Part shown: piece by piece, positions 53,483 to 61,560 of the stretch
Layout of the letters: every line of letters starts with the position of its first letter
Position numbering within the stretch: the first letter of the stretch is position 1
Position numbers and translations under genes: made by a program
Origin: Streptomyces brevispora
GTDB taxonomy: Bacteria; Actinomycetota; Actinomycetes; Streptomycetales; Streptomycetaceae
Reading direction: 5' to 3'
NCBI RefSeq assembly: GCF_007829885.1
Contig: NZ_VIWW01000001.1
Coordinates: forward strand, 1,178,001-1,242,000
Length of the DNA: 64,000 bases
Notes under the pieces: generated by a model
The model's database searches: none
Told to the model about the DNA's origin: nothing
The model's input: only the letters and a program-made list of their open reading frames with translations

Positions 53483-54225
53483 TACAGACCCGAGTCCGCG
53501 GTGCGGACCAGGATGCGGTGGCAGTTCTCGCAGCGCAGCACCGTGTCGCGGGAGGCGGCCTTCACGTCGTTGACCTCGGTGATGTTGAGCTCCAGCCGGC
53601 AGCCCTCGCAGCGGCGCTGGTAGAGGCGGGCGGCGCCCACCCCGCCCTGCTGGGAGCGGAGCTTGTCGTACAGCTTCAGCAGGTCCGCGGGGACGGAACC
53701 GGCGACGATCTCGCGCTCCTTGGTGAGCGTCGCGGCCTCCTCGTCGAGCTCCTTCGTCGCGGTGTCCCGGCGGGCGGTCGCGTCGTCGACCTTGGCCTGG
53801 ACGGCGGAGACCCGGTCGGTCAGCTCGGTGACCCGCTCCTGCGCGGCCTCCCGGCGCTCCATGACCTCGAGGACGACGTCCTCCAGGTCGCCCTGGCGCT
53901 TGGCCAGCGAGACGATCTCCCGCTGCAGGCTCTCCAGGTCCTTGGGCGAGGAGACACTGCCGGAGTCCATCCGCTGCTGGTCGCGGGTGGCGCGCTGGCG
54001 GACCTGGTCGACGTCCTGCTCCGCCTTGATCTGCTCGCGGGCGGTGTCGCTCTCCTCGGTCGTCGAGGCGACGAGGAGGTCGCGGAGTTGGGCGAGGTCG
54101 GTCGTGAGCGACTCGATCTCGGCGTGCTCGGCAAGGGTGTTGCGCTTGTGCGCGAGCTGGCCGAGGCGCTGGTCGAGGGCCTGGACGTCGAGGAGTCGGA
54201 TCTGGTCGGCGGGCGCGGCGTTCAG
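53482..54225 (-). CDS. C4-type zinc ribbon coiled-coil protein (DUF164), CTG start
   Basis: The 247-aa product is a long helical hairpin (about residues 15-180, heptad-rich) ending in a zinc ribbon with Cys206, Cys209, Cys232 and Cys235 (RCEGC, RCENC). The protein is a relative of Helicobacter HP0958 and mycobacterial Rv2229c, which bind RNA or help assemble machines. Family members start MNAAPADQIRLLDVQ, but here that Met position is CTG at 54225. The CTG overlaps the nif3 TGA as CTGA, with GGAG 7 nt upstream. CTG is therefore the likely start. Confidence 0.88.
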   Translation of the reverse strand: MNAAPADQIRLLDVQALDQRLGQLAHKRNTLAEHAEIESLTTDLAQLRDLLVASTTEESDTAREQIKAEQDVDQVRQRATRDQQRMDSGSVSSPKDLESLQREIVSLAKRQGDLEDVVLEVMERREAAQERVTELTDRVSAVQAKVDDATARRDTATKELDEEAATLTKEREIVAGSVPADLLKLYDKLRSQQGGVGAARLYQRRCEGCRLELNITEVNDVKAASRDTVLRCENCHRILVRTADSGL

Positions 54226-55058
54226 TTGGGGGCTCCAGAAGAGTGGTGGGTGGTCCAGGGGTCGGTGACCTGCTTCGAGACATGGACCCGCAGGCCCCAT
54301 CCGTGGCGGTCGGAAATCGCGTCGAGCTGTGCCGCGGCCTGTTCGCACCACGGCCATTCGGTGGCCCAGTGTGCGGCGTCGACCAGGCCGAGCGACGAGT
54401 GCTGGACGGCCTCGGAGGCCGGATGGTGGCGCAGGTCCGCGGTGAGGAAGGCGTCCACACCTGCGGCGCGCACCGCGTCGAAGAGGCCGTCGCCGGATCC
54501 GCCGCTCACGGCGACGGTGCGCACGAGGGCGTCCGGGTCGCCGGCCAGCCGGATGCCCTGCGCGGTGGCGGGCAGCCGGGCGGCGGCGCGGGCGGCGAAC
54601 TCGCCGAGGGTCTGCGGGTGGTCGAGCGTGCAGATCCGGCCGAGGCCCCGGCGGCCCGTGGGGTCCGTCGGGTCCGGTACGAGGGGCCGCTCGACGCGCA
54701 GGTCGAGGGCGCCGGCGAGGGCGTCGGAGACGCCGGGATCCGCGGAGTCGGCGTTGGTGTGGGCCACGTGCAGCGCGATGTCGTGCTTGATCAGCGTGTG
54801 CACGACCCGGCCCTTGAAGGTGCCGGCGGCGACCGTCGTCGTACCGCGCAGATAGAGCGGGTGGTGGGTGACGATCAGCTGGGCGCCGAGCTTCAGCGCC
54901 TCGTCGGCGATGTCCTGGACGGGGTCGACGGCGAAGAGCACCCGGTCGACCGCCGCGTCGGGATCACCGCAGACGGTGCCGACCGCGTCCCATCCTTCGG
55001 CCCGCTCGGGCGGCCAGAGGGCGTCGAGCTCGGCGATGACTTCAGACAGACGGGGCAC
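54222..55058 (-). CDS. Nif3-like dinuclear metal centre protein
   Basis: The 278-aa product is of the Nif3/YbgI family: LIVTHHPLYLRG supplies His65 and His66 of the metal site, HVAHTNAD is the second metal region, and the C-terminal half has ADLRHHPASEA. The proteins form hexamers with two bound metals; one proposed role is GTP cyclohydrolase-like, but it remains unsettled. The GTG at 55058 gives the usual VPRLSEVI start. It heads the nif3 - zinc ribbon - RNase H operon seen also in mycobacteria. Confidence 0.9.
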   Translation of the reverse strand: MPRLSEVIAELDALWPPERAEGWDAVGTVCGDPDAAVDRVLFAVDPVQDIADEALKLGAQLIVTHHPLYLRGTTTVAAGTFKGRVVHTLIKHDIALHVAHTNADSADPGVSDALAGALDLRVERPLVPDPTDPTGRRGLGRICTLDHPQTLGEFAARAAARLPATAQGIRLAGDPDALVRTVAVSGGSGDGLFDAVRAAGVDAFLTADLRHHPASEAVQHSSLGLVDAAHWATEWPWCEQAAAQLDAISDRHGWGLRVHVSKQVTDPWTTHHSSGAPN

Positions 55059-55143
55059 GGAGGAAAGGCTACCTGCCCTCCGTGCCCCGCGGTCCATGGC
55101 CGCTACGACCCGTGGGGACGGACCGGCGGCCGGTCATGAATCG

Positions 55144-56193
55144 TTACTTCACGAGGTCGGCCCGGAGGTCGTCCAGGACCAGGTTCGCGGCCGTGACGCC
55201 GAGGCCGAGGTACCAGGTCTCGTCGGAAACGTTCTTGGCCCGCCCTTCCTTGACCGCCGTGAGGTTCTTCCACAGCGGGTTGGACTGGGCGGTGTCGCGC
55301 TTGGTGGCCTTCACGTCGCCGTACACACCGGTGAAGATCCAGTCGGCGTCCGCCTCGTCGATCTTCTCCGGGCTGATCTCCGCGGCGAGCTCGTTGATCT
55401 GCTGGTTCTTGGGCCGCGGCAGGCCGGTGTCGTCGAGGATCGTGCCGATGAAGGACGCCTTGGCGTAGAGGCGGATCTTGTCCGGCAGGTAGCGGACCAT
55501 GGAGATGGCCGGCTTCTTCGGACCGATGTCCTCGCCCAGCTTCTTCGCGTTCGCCTCGTAGACGCCCAGCTCCGACCTGGCCTTGGCGGTCTTGTCCAGC
55601 GCCGCGGCGTTGAGGAGGTAGTTCTCCTTCCAGGTGAAGCCCGGACGGATGGAGAACACGGTCGGCGCGATCTTGGACAGCTCGTCGTACTTGTCGGCCG
55701 CGCGCAACTGGCTGCCGAGGATCAGATCGGGCTTCAGGCCCGCGATCGCCTCAAGGTTGAGGTTGTTGATCGTGCCGACGCTCGCAGGGTCGCCCGCGTC
55801 CTTCTTCAGGTACGACGGAATGGCCGCGTCGCCCTCGGAGGGTGCGTAGCCGACCGGCTTCACGCCCAACGACACCACGTTGTCGAACTCGCCGACGTCG
55901 AGCACGACGACGCGCTTCGGGGCGGCCTTGAGCTCGGTCTTGCCCATGGCGTGGGTGAGCGTGCGGGGGAACTGGCCGGCGGGGGCATCGGTCCCGTACT
56001 CCGCCGTCTTCTTCGCCGCGTCGCCGAAATCCTTGCCGCCCGTCGCGACCGCGGCCTTCTTCTCGCCGGCGGCCTCGGACTTGCCCGAACCGCCGGACGC
56101 GCCGTCGTCGCTTCCGCAGGCCGAGAGGGACAGGGCGGCGACTACGGCCAGGCCGACTGCGGCGGTGCCGCGGCGTCGAAGGCGAAGGGACAT
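55144..56193 (-). CDS. Iron-siderophore ABC transporter substrate-binding lipoprotein
   Basis: The 349-aa product has a lipoprotein signal with LSAC (Cys26) and a FecB/FhuD-type binding fold (VVVLDVGEFDNVVSLGVKPVG, in part; LEAIAGLKPDLILGS; DWIFTGVYG). It captures a ferric siderophore and delivers it to a FecCD permease, which is not adjacent. An iron box starts 35 bp upstream. GGAG lies upstream of the ATG at 56193, with an alternative GTG one codon earlier. The siderophore is unknown; desferrioxamine-type is plausible for Streptomyces. Confidence 0.88.
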   Translation of the reverse strand: MSLRLRRRGTAAVGLAVVAALSLSACGSDDGASGGSGKSEAAGEKKAAVATGGKDFGDAAKKTAEYGTDAPAGQFPRTLTHAMGKTELKAAPKRVVVLDVGEFDNVVSLGVKPVGYAPSEGDAAIPSYLKKDAGDPASVGTINNLNLEAIAGLKPDLILGSQLRAADKYDELSKIAPTVFSIRPGFTWKENYLLNAAALDKTAKARSELGVYEANAKKLGEDIGPKKPAISMVRYLPDKIRLYAKASFIGTILDDTGLPRPKNQQINELAAEISPEKIDEADADWIFTGVYGDVKATKRDTAQSNPLWKNLTAVKEGRAKNVSDETWYLGLGVTAANLVLDDLRADLVK

Positions 56194-56227
56194 CACTTGC
56201 TCCAGTTGAGGGTCACACAGGCATCAC

Positions 56228-56246
56228 TTAGGAATGCCTAACCTTA
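56228..56246. promoter_or_regulatory. Iron box upstream of the siderophore-binding protein
   Basis: TTAGGAATGCCTAACCTTA matches TTAGGTTAGGCTAACCTAA at 14 of 19 positions, with outer arms TTAGG and TAACCT intact. It lies 35 bp upstream of the lipoprotein start. A DmdR/IdeR-like repressor probably binds it when iron is plentiful. Confidence 0.75.
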
Positions 56247-56390
56247 GCCACGCCTCTTTCGTGAGGCACAACCACCCCCTCCCTCTCAGGTGAATCCGGG
56301 CATCGCCACCCATATGTGTGAATTCGTGGGTCTCGTGTTGTTCGGCAGGAAGTGCGAAAACTAGCTTCGGTTGCCGGAGGTGACGAGTCG

Positions 56391-57938
56391 ATGACTGCCT
56401 GTGCCATCGAGGACGGGGCCGCGGTGGCGGTCGAAGCCGGTGAGACGGTGGAGGTGGAGCCTGGGTCCGAGGGGCCGGACGGGGCCACGGAGCCACCGGC
56501 TCCGGCGGCGGACGCGGGGGCTGATGCCGACGCGGACGCGGCTGATCCGTGGGACCTGGCGGTTCCGCATGGTGGGCCTGCTCCGCATCTTGCGCCTGCT
56601 CCGCATGTCGCGTCTGCTCCGCATGTTGCGTCTGCTTCGCATGTTGCGCCGGTGGAGGCTCCGGCGCCGGTGGAGCTGTCGGCGCCTGCATGGGTTCCTG
56701 CCGAAGCGCCGGCCCTGTCGACGGCCGCGCCCGCCTCGGTACCCGCGTTCACGATCACGGCGAACGGCGCGTACGCGGCGCGGCTCACGGCCGCCCGCGG
56801 CCGGCCGGGCGGGAGCGGCGAGGTCGACACCGCCACCGCCTGGTTCCCGGAGCGCTGGACGCTGGACGGGCCCGAGCCGTACGCCGTGCCGCTCCCCCTC
56901 GACCAGCCGGAGGAGGCCGACTCACAGGTGCTGCCGCTCACCGACGGGCGAGTGCTCATCCGGCGCCGGGTCGCGGACCGGCACACCTTCTCGCTGCTCT
57001 ACCCGACCGGCCCCGGCACCGGTGAACTGCCGCTGGGCGCGGTCGAGTGCGCGGAGCTGACCCTGCTGCCGCCCTCGCCGGGCGGCGTCAGCGCGTACGC
57101 CCTGTCGGCCGGTGAGCACTCCACCGGGCTCTGGCTGGTGGCGGGCGGTACGTACGGGCCCGAGCGGATCGCGGAACTGCCGGGGCGCTGCTCCGGCGGG
57201 GTCTGGCTGGACCGGGCAGGACGGCTGCTGGCCCTGGACCGGGAGCCGGCGGGGGGCGGCCCGGTGAAGGCGGTCGCGGTGGACCTCGGCCGGGGCGCCG
57301 AGATGACACCGCTGCTCCAGATCGCCCCGGACAGCGACGACCGGCTGCTGCTCGCCGACCCGGACAGCGGCCTCCTGCTGATCCGTTCGGACGCGCCGGG
57401 GCACGACCGGATCGGCTGGGGGGTCCTGGGCAGTTGTCTGCCGGTGCGCTTCCCGGAATGCCTGCGGCTGCCGGACGTCGCGGTGACGCCGTTCGCCGTG
57501 CAGCCGGGGCAGATGCTGATGCCGGAGAGCTGCGCGGTCGCCCTGCGGATCGACGGGGCGGCGGGCAGCTGGGTGGGGGTGTGGCGTCCCGCGGGCCGCC
57601 GGCTGCACCAGCTCCCCGTGCCCGAGGGGTGGCTGGCGGGCAGTGGTGTCTGGTCCCGCGAGGGGGTGCTCGCACTCCCGTACACGAACGGGGAGACGGC
57701 CTGCGCGGTGGCGCTCCTGGAGGCACCGGCCGACGTGGAACGGGCCAGGTGCCCCTCCCCGGCCGGATACCCGGAAAGCGGTATGCAACCGTCCGCGGCC
57801 GTGGCGCCTCCTCCTGTGTACAGACCGGTTCCCTTGGGACAGGCGCCTCTCGTGGGGCGTACCGCTCCCGCTCGGCCCGACCGGTCTAAAGTTGAGCCGG
57901 GGGTTCACGCATTCGCGCACCGCGGTCGCCGACGGTGA
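56391..57938 (+). CDS. Hypothetical protein with Ala/Pro/His repeats
   Basis: The 515-aa soluble protein starts at an ATG 8 nt after GGAGGTGA. Residues 1-120 are acidic and low in complexity, including four six-residue repeats of the type APHVAS. The rest alternates short beta strands (VLIRRRVADRHTFSLLYPTG, YALSAGEHSTGLWLVAGG, in part), suggesting a propeller-like domain with no family I can name. There is no signal peptide. It is divergent from the siderophore-binding gene. Confidence 0.7.
   Translation: MTACAIEDGAAVAVEAGETVEVEPGSEGPDGATEPPAPAADAGADADADAADPWDLAVPHGGPAPHLAPAPHVASAPHVASASHVAPVEAPAPVELSAPAWVPAEAPALSTAAPASVPAFTITANGAYAARLTAARGRPGGSGEVDTATAWFPERWTLDGPEPYAVPLPLDQPEEADSQVLPLTDGRVLIRRRVADRHTFSLLYPTGPGTGELPLGAVECAELTLLPPSPGGVSAYALSAGEHSTGLWLVAGGTYGPERIAELPGRCSGGVWLDRAGRLLALDREPAGGGPVKAVAVDLGRGAEMTPLLQIAPDSDDRLLLADPDSGLLLIRSDAPGHDRIGWGVLGSCLPVRFPECLRLPDVAVTPFAVQPGQMLMPESCAVALRIDGAAGSWVGVWRPAGRRLHQLPVPEGWLAGSGVWSREGVLALPYTNGETACAVALLEAPADVERARCPSPAGYPESGMQPSAAVAPPPVYRPVPLGQAPLVGRTAPARPDRSKVEPGVHAFAHRGRRR
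56577..56648. repeat. Four 18-bp in-frame tandem repeats in the hypothetical gene
   Basis: Units at 56577-56594, 56595-56612, 56613-56630 and 56631-56648 vary around CCTGCTCCGCATGTTGCG and encode six residues each (APHLAP, APHVAS, APHVAS, ASHVAP). A multiple-of-three period keeps the frame open, so the copy number could vary between strains. Confidence 0.75.
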
Positions 57939-58012
57939 CCGTTCTCGGGTGACGGTGGCGTGAGGACCCCGGAGACCAGCACGTAAGCGATCGCAACGGG
58001 GTGACTTCCCAC

Positions 58013-58186
58013 ATGTCTGAAGCCCGAACCGACACGACCCAGACGCGTCCGCCGGGGGCGGACGCGGAACGGGCCGCAGCCGGCGGCTCCGGAAAGCACC
58101 GAGGGGGTGTGGCGCCGGACGACTCGGCAGCACAACCGCTCGGCCGCCACCGCCGCACCTCCGAAGGGGGCAGCAGGGCGGCCTGA
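58013..58186 (+). CDS. Small conserved basic protein, unknown function
   Basis: The 57-aa product (MSEARTDTTQTRPPGADAER at the start) ends with two basic patches, GKHRGG and GRHRRT. It is hydrophilic, with no membrane segment. GGGGTGA lies 9 nt upstream of the ATG. I recall similar short basic Streptomyces proteins with KHRGG/GRHR motifs but no assigned function. A 42-bp perfect palindrome follows 30 bp after the stop, as a terminator would. Confidence 0.5.
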   Translation: MSEARTDTTQTRPPGADAERAAAGGSGKHRGGVAPDDSAAQPLGRHRRTSEGGSRAA

Positions 58187-58216
58187 CCGCCCGGAACATC
58201 AACGAGGGAACGAGGG

Positions 58217-58258
58217 AGGGGGAGCCCCCGCGGCCGGCCGGCCGCGGGGGCTCCCCCT
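58217..58258. terminator. Perfect 42-bp palindrome, probable bidirectional terminator
   Basis: Two 21-bp arms (58217-58237 and 58238-58258) pair perfectly with no intervening loop; the left arm runs AGGGGGAGCCCCCGCGGCCG plus one G. It lies between the small basic protein gene and the convergent SDR gene. No T-run follows, but the hairpin is very stable. Part of the left arm also folds internally (GGGGG with CCCCC). Confidence 0.75.
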
Positions 58259-58309
58259 TGCACGAATCCCGTGCACGAATCCCATGCACGGATCCCTTGC
58301 GCGGATCGC
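58258..58309. repeat. Four 13-bp tandem repeats after the palindrome
   Basis: Units TTGCACGAATCCC (58258-58270), GTGCACGAATCCC (58271-58283), ATGCACGGATCCC (58284-58296) and TTGCGCGGATCGC (58297-58309) run head to tail directly after the 42-bp palindrome. They are outside genes. The 13-bp period is not a multiple of three. Confidence 0.75.
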
Positions 58310-58357
58310 GCGACCGATCGGCTGCGGAGGCCCTCCCCCGTCCGGGCCCGCGGCCGG

Positions 58358-59299
58358 TCAGCCACGCTTCAGGCCGAGCACCTCCGCCGCGGCGAACGTC
58401 TCGTTCGGCGGGCGGTCCTCGTAGTACGGGGAGATCAGCTCGTCCAGCTCGTCGAAGGAGAACGTCTCCTTGGACGAGTCGAACTTCGCCGCCACCCGCG
58501 GGCGTTCGACGATCGCGACCATCCCGCCGTGCACCACGAGCAGCTGCCCGTTGACCTTGGCGGCGGCCGGGGAGGCCAGATAGCCGACGAGCGGCGAGAC
58601 ATGCTCGGGTGCGAGCGCGTCGAGCCGGCCGTCCTGCGGTTCCTGGAAGCCCGCGAAGACGTCCTGGGTCATCCGGGTCCGGGCGCGCGGGCAGATGACG
58701 TTGGCGGTGACGCCGTACTTGGCCAGGGCCAGCGCGGTGGACGTGGTCAGCCCGACGATGCCGCCCTTGGCCGCCGCGTAGTTGGGCTGCCCCGCCGAAC
58801 CGGCCAGGAACGCCTCCGACGAGGTGTTGACGATCCGGCCGTAGACCGGGCCGCCGGACGCCTTGGACCGGGACCGCCAGTGGGCAGCGGCGAAGTGCGT
58901 GGTGTTGAAGTGGCCCTTGAGGTGCACCCGTATGACCGAGTCCCACTCGTCCTCGGTCATCGAGAAGATCATCCGGTCGCGCAGGATGCCCGCGTTGTTG
59001 ACCAGGATGTCGAGCTGCCCGTACGTCTCGACGGCCAGCTGCACCAGGGCCCGGGCCTCCTCGTGGCCGGACACGTCGCCGAGGTGCGCGACCGCCCGGC
59101 CCCCGGCCGCCCGGATCTCCTCGGCGACCTGTTCGGCGGGGGCCGCGGACGCCTCGCCGGAGCCGTCGCGGCCCGGCTGCCCGTAGTCGTTGACGACGAC
59201 GGCCGCGCCGAGCCGCGCCAGTTCCAGCGCTTCGGCGCGCCCGAGGCCGCGGCCGGCGCCGGTGACGATCGCGGACAGTCCGTCCAGGGGAAGTGACAT
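58358..59299 (-). CDS. SDR, 3-hydroxyacyl-CoA dehydrogenase-like (MFE-2 type)
   Basis: The 313-aa enzyme has the SDR cofactor loop TGAGRGLG (13-20), VNDYG, NNAG (101-104), Ser160/161 and the active-site Tyr174-x3-Lys178 (YAAAK). It has inserts and a C-terminal tail beyond normal FabG length, as in the (3R)-hydroxyacyl-CoA dehydrogenase domain of multifunctional enzyme 2. It would oxidise the hydroxyacyl-CoA made by the MaoC hydratase encoded two genes upstream. It starts 40 bp after the alcohol dehydrogenase stop and is probably cotranscribed. Confidence 0.87.
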   Translation of the reverse strand: MSLPLDGLSAIVTGAGRGLGRAEALELARLGAAVVVNDYGQPGRDGSGEASAAPAEQVAEEIRAAGGRAVAHLGDVSGHEEARALVQLAVETYGQLDILVNNAGILRDRMIFSMTEDEWDSVIRVHLKGHFNTTHFAAAHWRSRSKASGGPVYGRIVNTSSEAFLAGSAGQPNYAAAKGGIVGLTTSTALALAKYGVTANVICPRARTRMTQDVFAGFQEPQDGRLDALAPEHVSPLVGYLASPAAAKVNGQLLVVHGGMVAIVERPRVAAKFDSSKETFSFDELDELISPYYEDRPPNETFAAAEVLGLKRG

Positions 59300-59339
59300 C
59301 GGATCTCGGGGTCCTCTCGGGAGGGGGCGGGGCGGTGGT

Positions 59340-60416
59340 TCAGAGTTCGATGCAGGTACGCAGCGACTCGCCGGTCCGCATCTGGTCGAGGGCGTCGTTG
59401 ATCCCGTCGAGCCGCACCCGGTGGGTGATCATCGATTCGAGGTCGATGCGGCCGGCCCGCCAGAGCGCGATGGCCCGTTCGTACGACCGGAGCACGTCCC
59501 CTCCCCCGTACATGGAGGGCAGGATCCGCTTCTCGTCGAAGAACAGCTCGAACATGTTGACCTGGAAGTTGTCGTCCATGGCGCCCGCGCCGACGATGCA
59601 GAGGGTGCCGCCGCGCCGGGTGTTCTCGTACGCCGTGCGGGCCGTGGCCGACTTGCCGACGACCTCGAAAACGTAGTCGAAGCCCTCGCCCGCGGTGATC
59701 CGCTGTTTGGCGTCGGCGAACTCGTCGGGCGAGACGGCCTCGGTCGCACCGAACCGCAGCGCCGCCTCGCGCCGGGAGGCCACCGGGTCCACGGCGATGA
59801 TCTGGGCGGCGCCCTGCACCCTGGCGCCCTGGATGGTGGAGATGCCGACGCCGCCGCAGCCGATCACGGCGACCGACGAACCGGCCTCCACCTTCGCGGT
59901 GTTGATGGCCGCGCCGAGGCCGGTGGTGACCCCGCAGCCGATCAGCGCGGCGATCTCGAACGGCACGTCGTCGGGGATCGGCACCGCGCAGCCCGCGCCG
60001 ACGACGACCTCCTCGGTGAAGGTGCCGGTGCCGGCGAATCCGAAGACATCGCCGCCGGGGCGCTTGAAGTTGGGGGTGCCCGCGTTCATGAACCCGGCGA
60101 GGCAGAGCTGGGTCTGGCCCCGCTTGCAGGACGGACACGCCCCGCACGCGGGCAGCCAGCAGACCAGCACCCGGTCCCCCGCGCTCAGCCCGGCCACCCC
60201 GTCGCCCACGTCCATGACCTCACCGGCGCCCTCGTGGCCGGGGATGAAGGGGGCGGGCTGCGGGAGCACCCCGCTCATCGCGGAGACATCGGAGTGGCAC
60301 AGCCCGGTGGCCCGGATGCGGAGCCTGACCTTGCCGGGGCCGAAGCCCACCGCCTCGACGTCGTCGAGGACTTCGAGTTTTTCCTGGCCTATCTCGTGCA
60401 GTACGGCTGCGCGCAT
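59340..60416 (-). CDS. Zinc-dependent alcohol dehydrogenase (class III-like MDR)
   Basis: The 358-aa product has catalytic-zinc ligands Cys40, His61 and Glu62 (GLCHSD, GHEGAG), the structural-zinc cysteines 91, 94, 97 and 105, and the coenzyme loop GCGGVGIST. It resembles mycobacterial AdhD/MSMO-type enzymes. It probably oxidises an alcohol to the aldehyde using NAD or a thiol donor. It is between the MaoC hydratase and SDR genes, so an alcohol intermediate of the same pathway is likely. Confidence 0.9.
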   Translation of the reverse strand: MRAAVLHEIGQEKLEVLDDVEAVGFGPGKVRLRIRATGLCHSDVSAMSGVLPQPAPFIPGHEGAGEVMDVGDGVAGLSAGDRVLVCWLPACGACPSCKRGQTQLCLAGFMNAGTPNFKRPGGDVFGFAGTGTFTEEVVVGAGCAVPIPDDVPFEIAALIGCGVTTGLGAAINTAKVEAGSSVAVIGCGGVGISTIQGARVQGAAQIIAVDPVASRREAALRFGATEAVSPDEFADAKQRITAGEGFDYVFEVVGKSATARTAYENTRRGGTLCIVGAGAMDDNFQVNMFELFFDEKRILPSMYGGGDVLRSYERAIALWRAGRIDLESMITHRVRLDGINDALDQMRTGESLRTCIEL

Positions 60417-60442
60417 GGTGCGGCTCCCCTCGGGGTCGGTAC

Positions 60443-60473
60443 GTGCGGTGCGTGCGGTGCGTGCGGTGCGTGC
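60443..60473. repeat. 9-bp tandem repeat between MaoC and ADH genes
   Basis: GTGCGGTGC is repeated at 60443-60451, 60452-60460 and 60461-60469, with a partial fourth copy to 60473. It occupies most of the 58-bp gap between the two genes, immediately after the MaoC stop. Such short GC repeats are prone to slippage. Confidence 0.75.
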
Positions 60474-60474
60474 T

Positions 60475-61347
60475 TCAGGAGTGTTCGACGAGCGTGTCGG
60501 CGAGGACCGGTGCGTCGTCGCGTTCGACGGCGGTCACCACCACCTGGACCTGGCCGTCCGCGGCCCACATCCGGATACGGAGGGTCTCGCCCGGGAAGAC
60601 GATCCCGGCGAACCGGGTGCGGTACGAGCCGATGCGGGACACATCGCCGTCCAGCAGGGTGTCGGCCACCGCCTTGAGCGCCATCCCGTAGGTGCAGAGT
60701 CCGTGCAGGATCGGCCGGTCGAAGCCGGCCAGTTTGGCGAACTCCGGGTCGGCGTGCAGCGGGTTCCAGTCCCCGGAGAGCCGGTAGAGCAGCGCCTGGT
60801 CGGGCCGCACCGGCCGCTCCACCACCCGGTCCGGGGCGCGGTCGGGCAGGGCGAGCCGTTCGGAGGGGCCGCGCTCGCCGCCGAAGCCGCCCTCGCCGCG
60901 CACGAAGATCTGGGCGTCGTTGGTCCACAGCGGGCCGTCGTCGTCGGTGGCCTCGGTACGCAGCACGAGGACCGCCGCCTTGCCCTTGTCGTACAGCGCG
61001 GCGACCTTCGAGGTCTGAACGGCGTTGCCCCGTACCGGAATCGGCCGGTGCAGACGTACGGACTGGCCGCCGTGCAGCACGGCGGCGAGGTCGACGTCGA
61101 CGCCGGGCGCCGCGAGGCCGCCGGCCATCGCGAGGCCGGCGCCCGCGACGGTGGCGAAGCTCGGCAGGACGTGGAGCCGGGACTCCAGCGTGTAGCGCAG
61201 CTCGTCCGGGTCGGTCGCGGCTCCGGGCCGGCCCGGAGCCGTCCCCGCCCCGAGACCCAGATGGTAGAGCTGGATGTCCTTGTGGTCCCAGCTGATCGGC
61301 GTCGAGCGGGGTTCGGCGGCAACCGCCTCTGCGGCATCAATGGGCAT
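60475..61347 (-). CDS. MaoC-family (R)-specific enoyl-CoA hydratase 2
   Basis: The 290-aa product has two hotdog halves. The C-terminal half has the hydratase-2 signature with Asp193 and His198 (SGDWNPLHADPEFAKLAGF, then RPILHG), the catalytic pair. This architecture matches Hsd4B/MFE-2-type hydratases, which hydrate bulky trans-2-enoyl-CoAs such as sterol side chains. It is first in the MaoC - ADH - SDR operon, behind a good promoter and a KstR-like palindrome. Steroid, polyketide or branched fatty acid degradation are the likely roles. Confidence 0.9.
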   Translation of the reverse strand: MPIDAAEAVAAEPRSTPISWDHKDIQLYHLGLGAGTAPGRPGAATDPDELRYTLESRLHVLPSFATVAGAGLAMAGGLAAPGVDVDLAAVLHGGQSVRLHRPIPVRGNAVQTSKVAALYDKGKAAVLVLRTEATDDDGPLWTNDAQIFVRGEGGFGGERGPSERLALPDRAPDRVVERPVRPDQALLYRLSGDWNPLHADPEFAKLAGFDRPILHGLCTYGMALKAVADTLLDGDVSRIGSYRTRFAGIVFPGETLRIRMWAADGQVQVVVTAVERDDAPVLADTLVEHS

Positions 61348-61442
61348 GGGAAAGCTGCTCCTTGATGGTGGGAAGACCTCGGCGCGGCCGTCCGCACCGT
61401 CGGCCGCACCGAGGTCGTGCGGGACCGGAAGCCGCGTCCGTT

Positions 61443-61458
61443 CTAGAACGCGTTCTAG
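61443..61458. promoter_or_regulatory. KstR-like palindromic operator
   Basis: CTAGAACGCGTTCTAG is a perfect 16-bp palindrome and contains TAGAACGCGTTCTA, which fits the published KstR consensus TNNAACNNGTTNNA of mycobacterial sterol-catabolism genes. It overlaps a second palindrome GTTCTAGAAC (61440-61449). It lies 12 bp downstream of the -10 of the minus-strand promoter, where a repressor would block initiation. No kstR-like gene is in the window. Confidence 0.65.
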
Positions 61459-61470
61459 CCGGTGGCCCTA

Positions 61471-61499
61471 TGTATAACGCAGCGCCCGGCAGTTGTGAA
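61471..61499 (-). promoter_or_regulatory. Promoter of the MaoC-ADH-SDR operon
   Basis: On the minus strand TTCACA (-35, at 61494-61499) and TATACA (-10, at 61471-61476) are 17 bp apart. Each differs from the sigma-70 consensus by one or two bases, which is unusually good for Streptomyces and suggests HrdB-dependent transcription limited by a repressor. The MaoC start lies 124 bp downstream of the -10. Confidence 0.65.
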
Positions 61500-61560
61500 G
61501 CATCCTGACGTTATGTCAGATCTGCTTTCGGATCGCGATCCGGCCACCCGGTTCGCCTCG

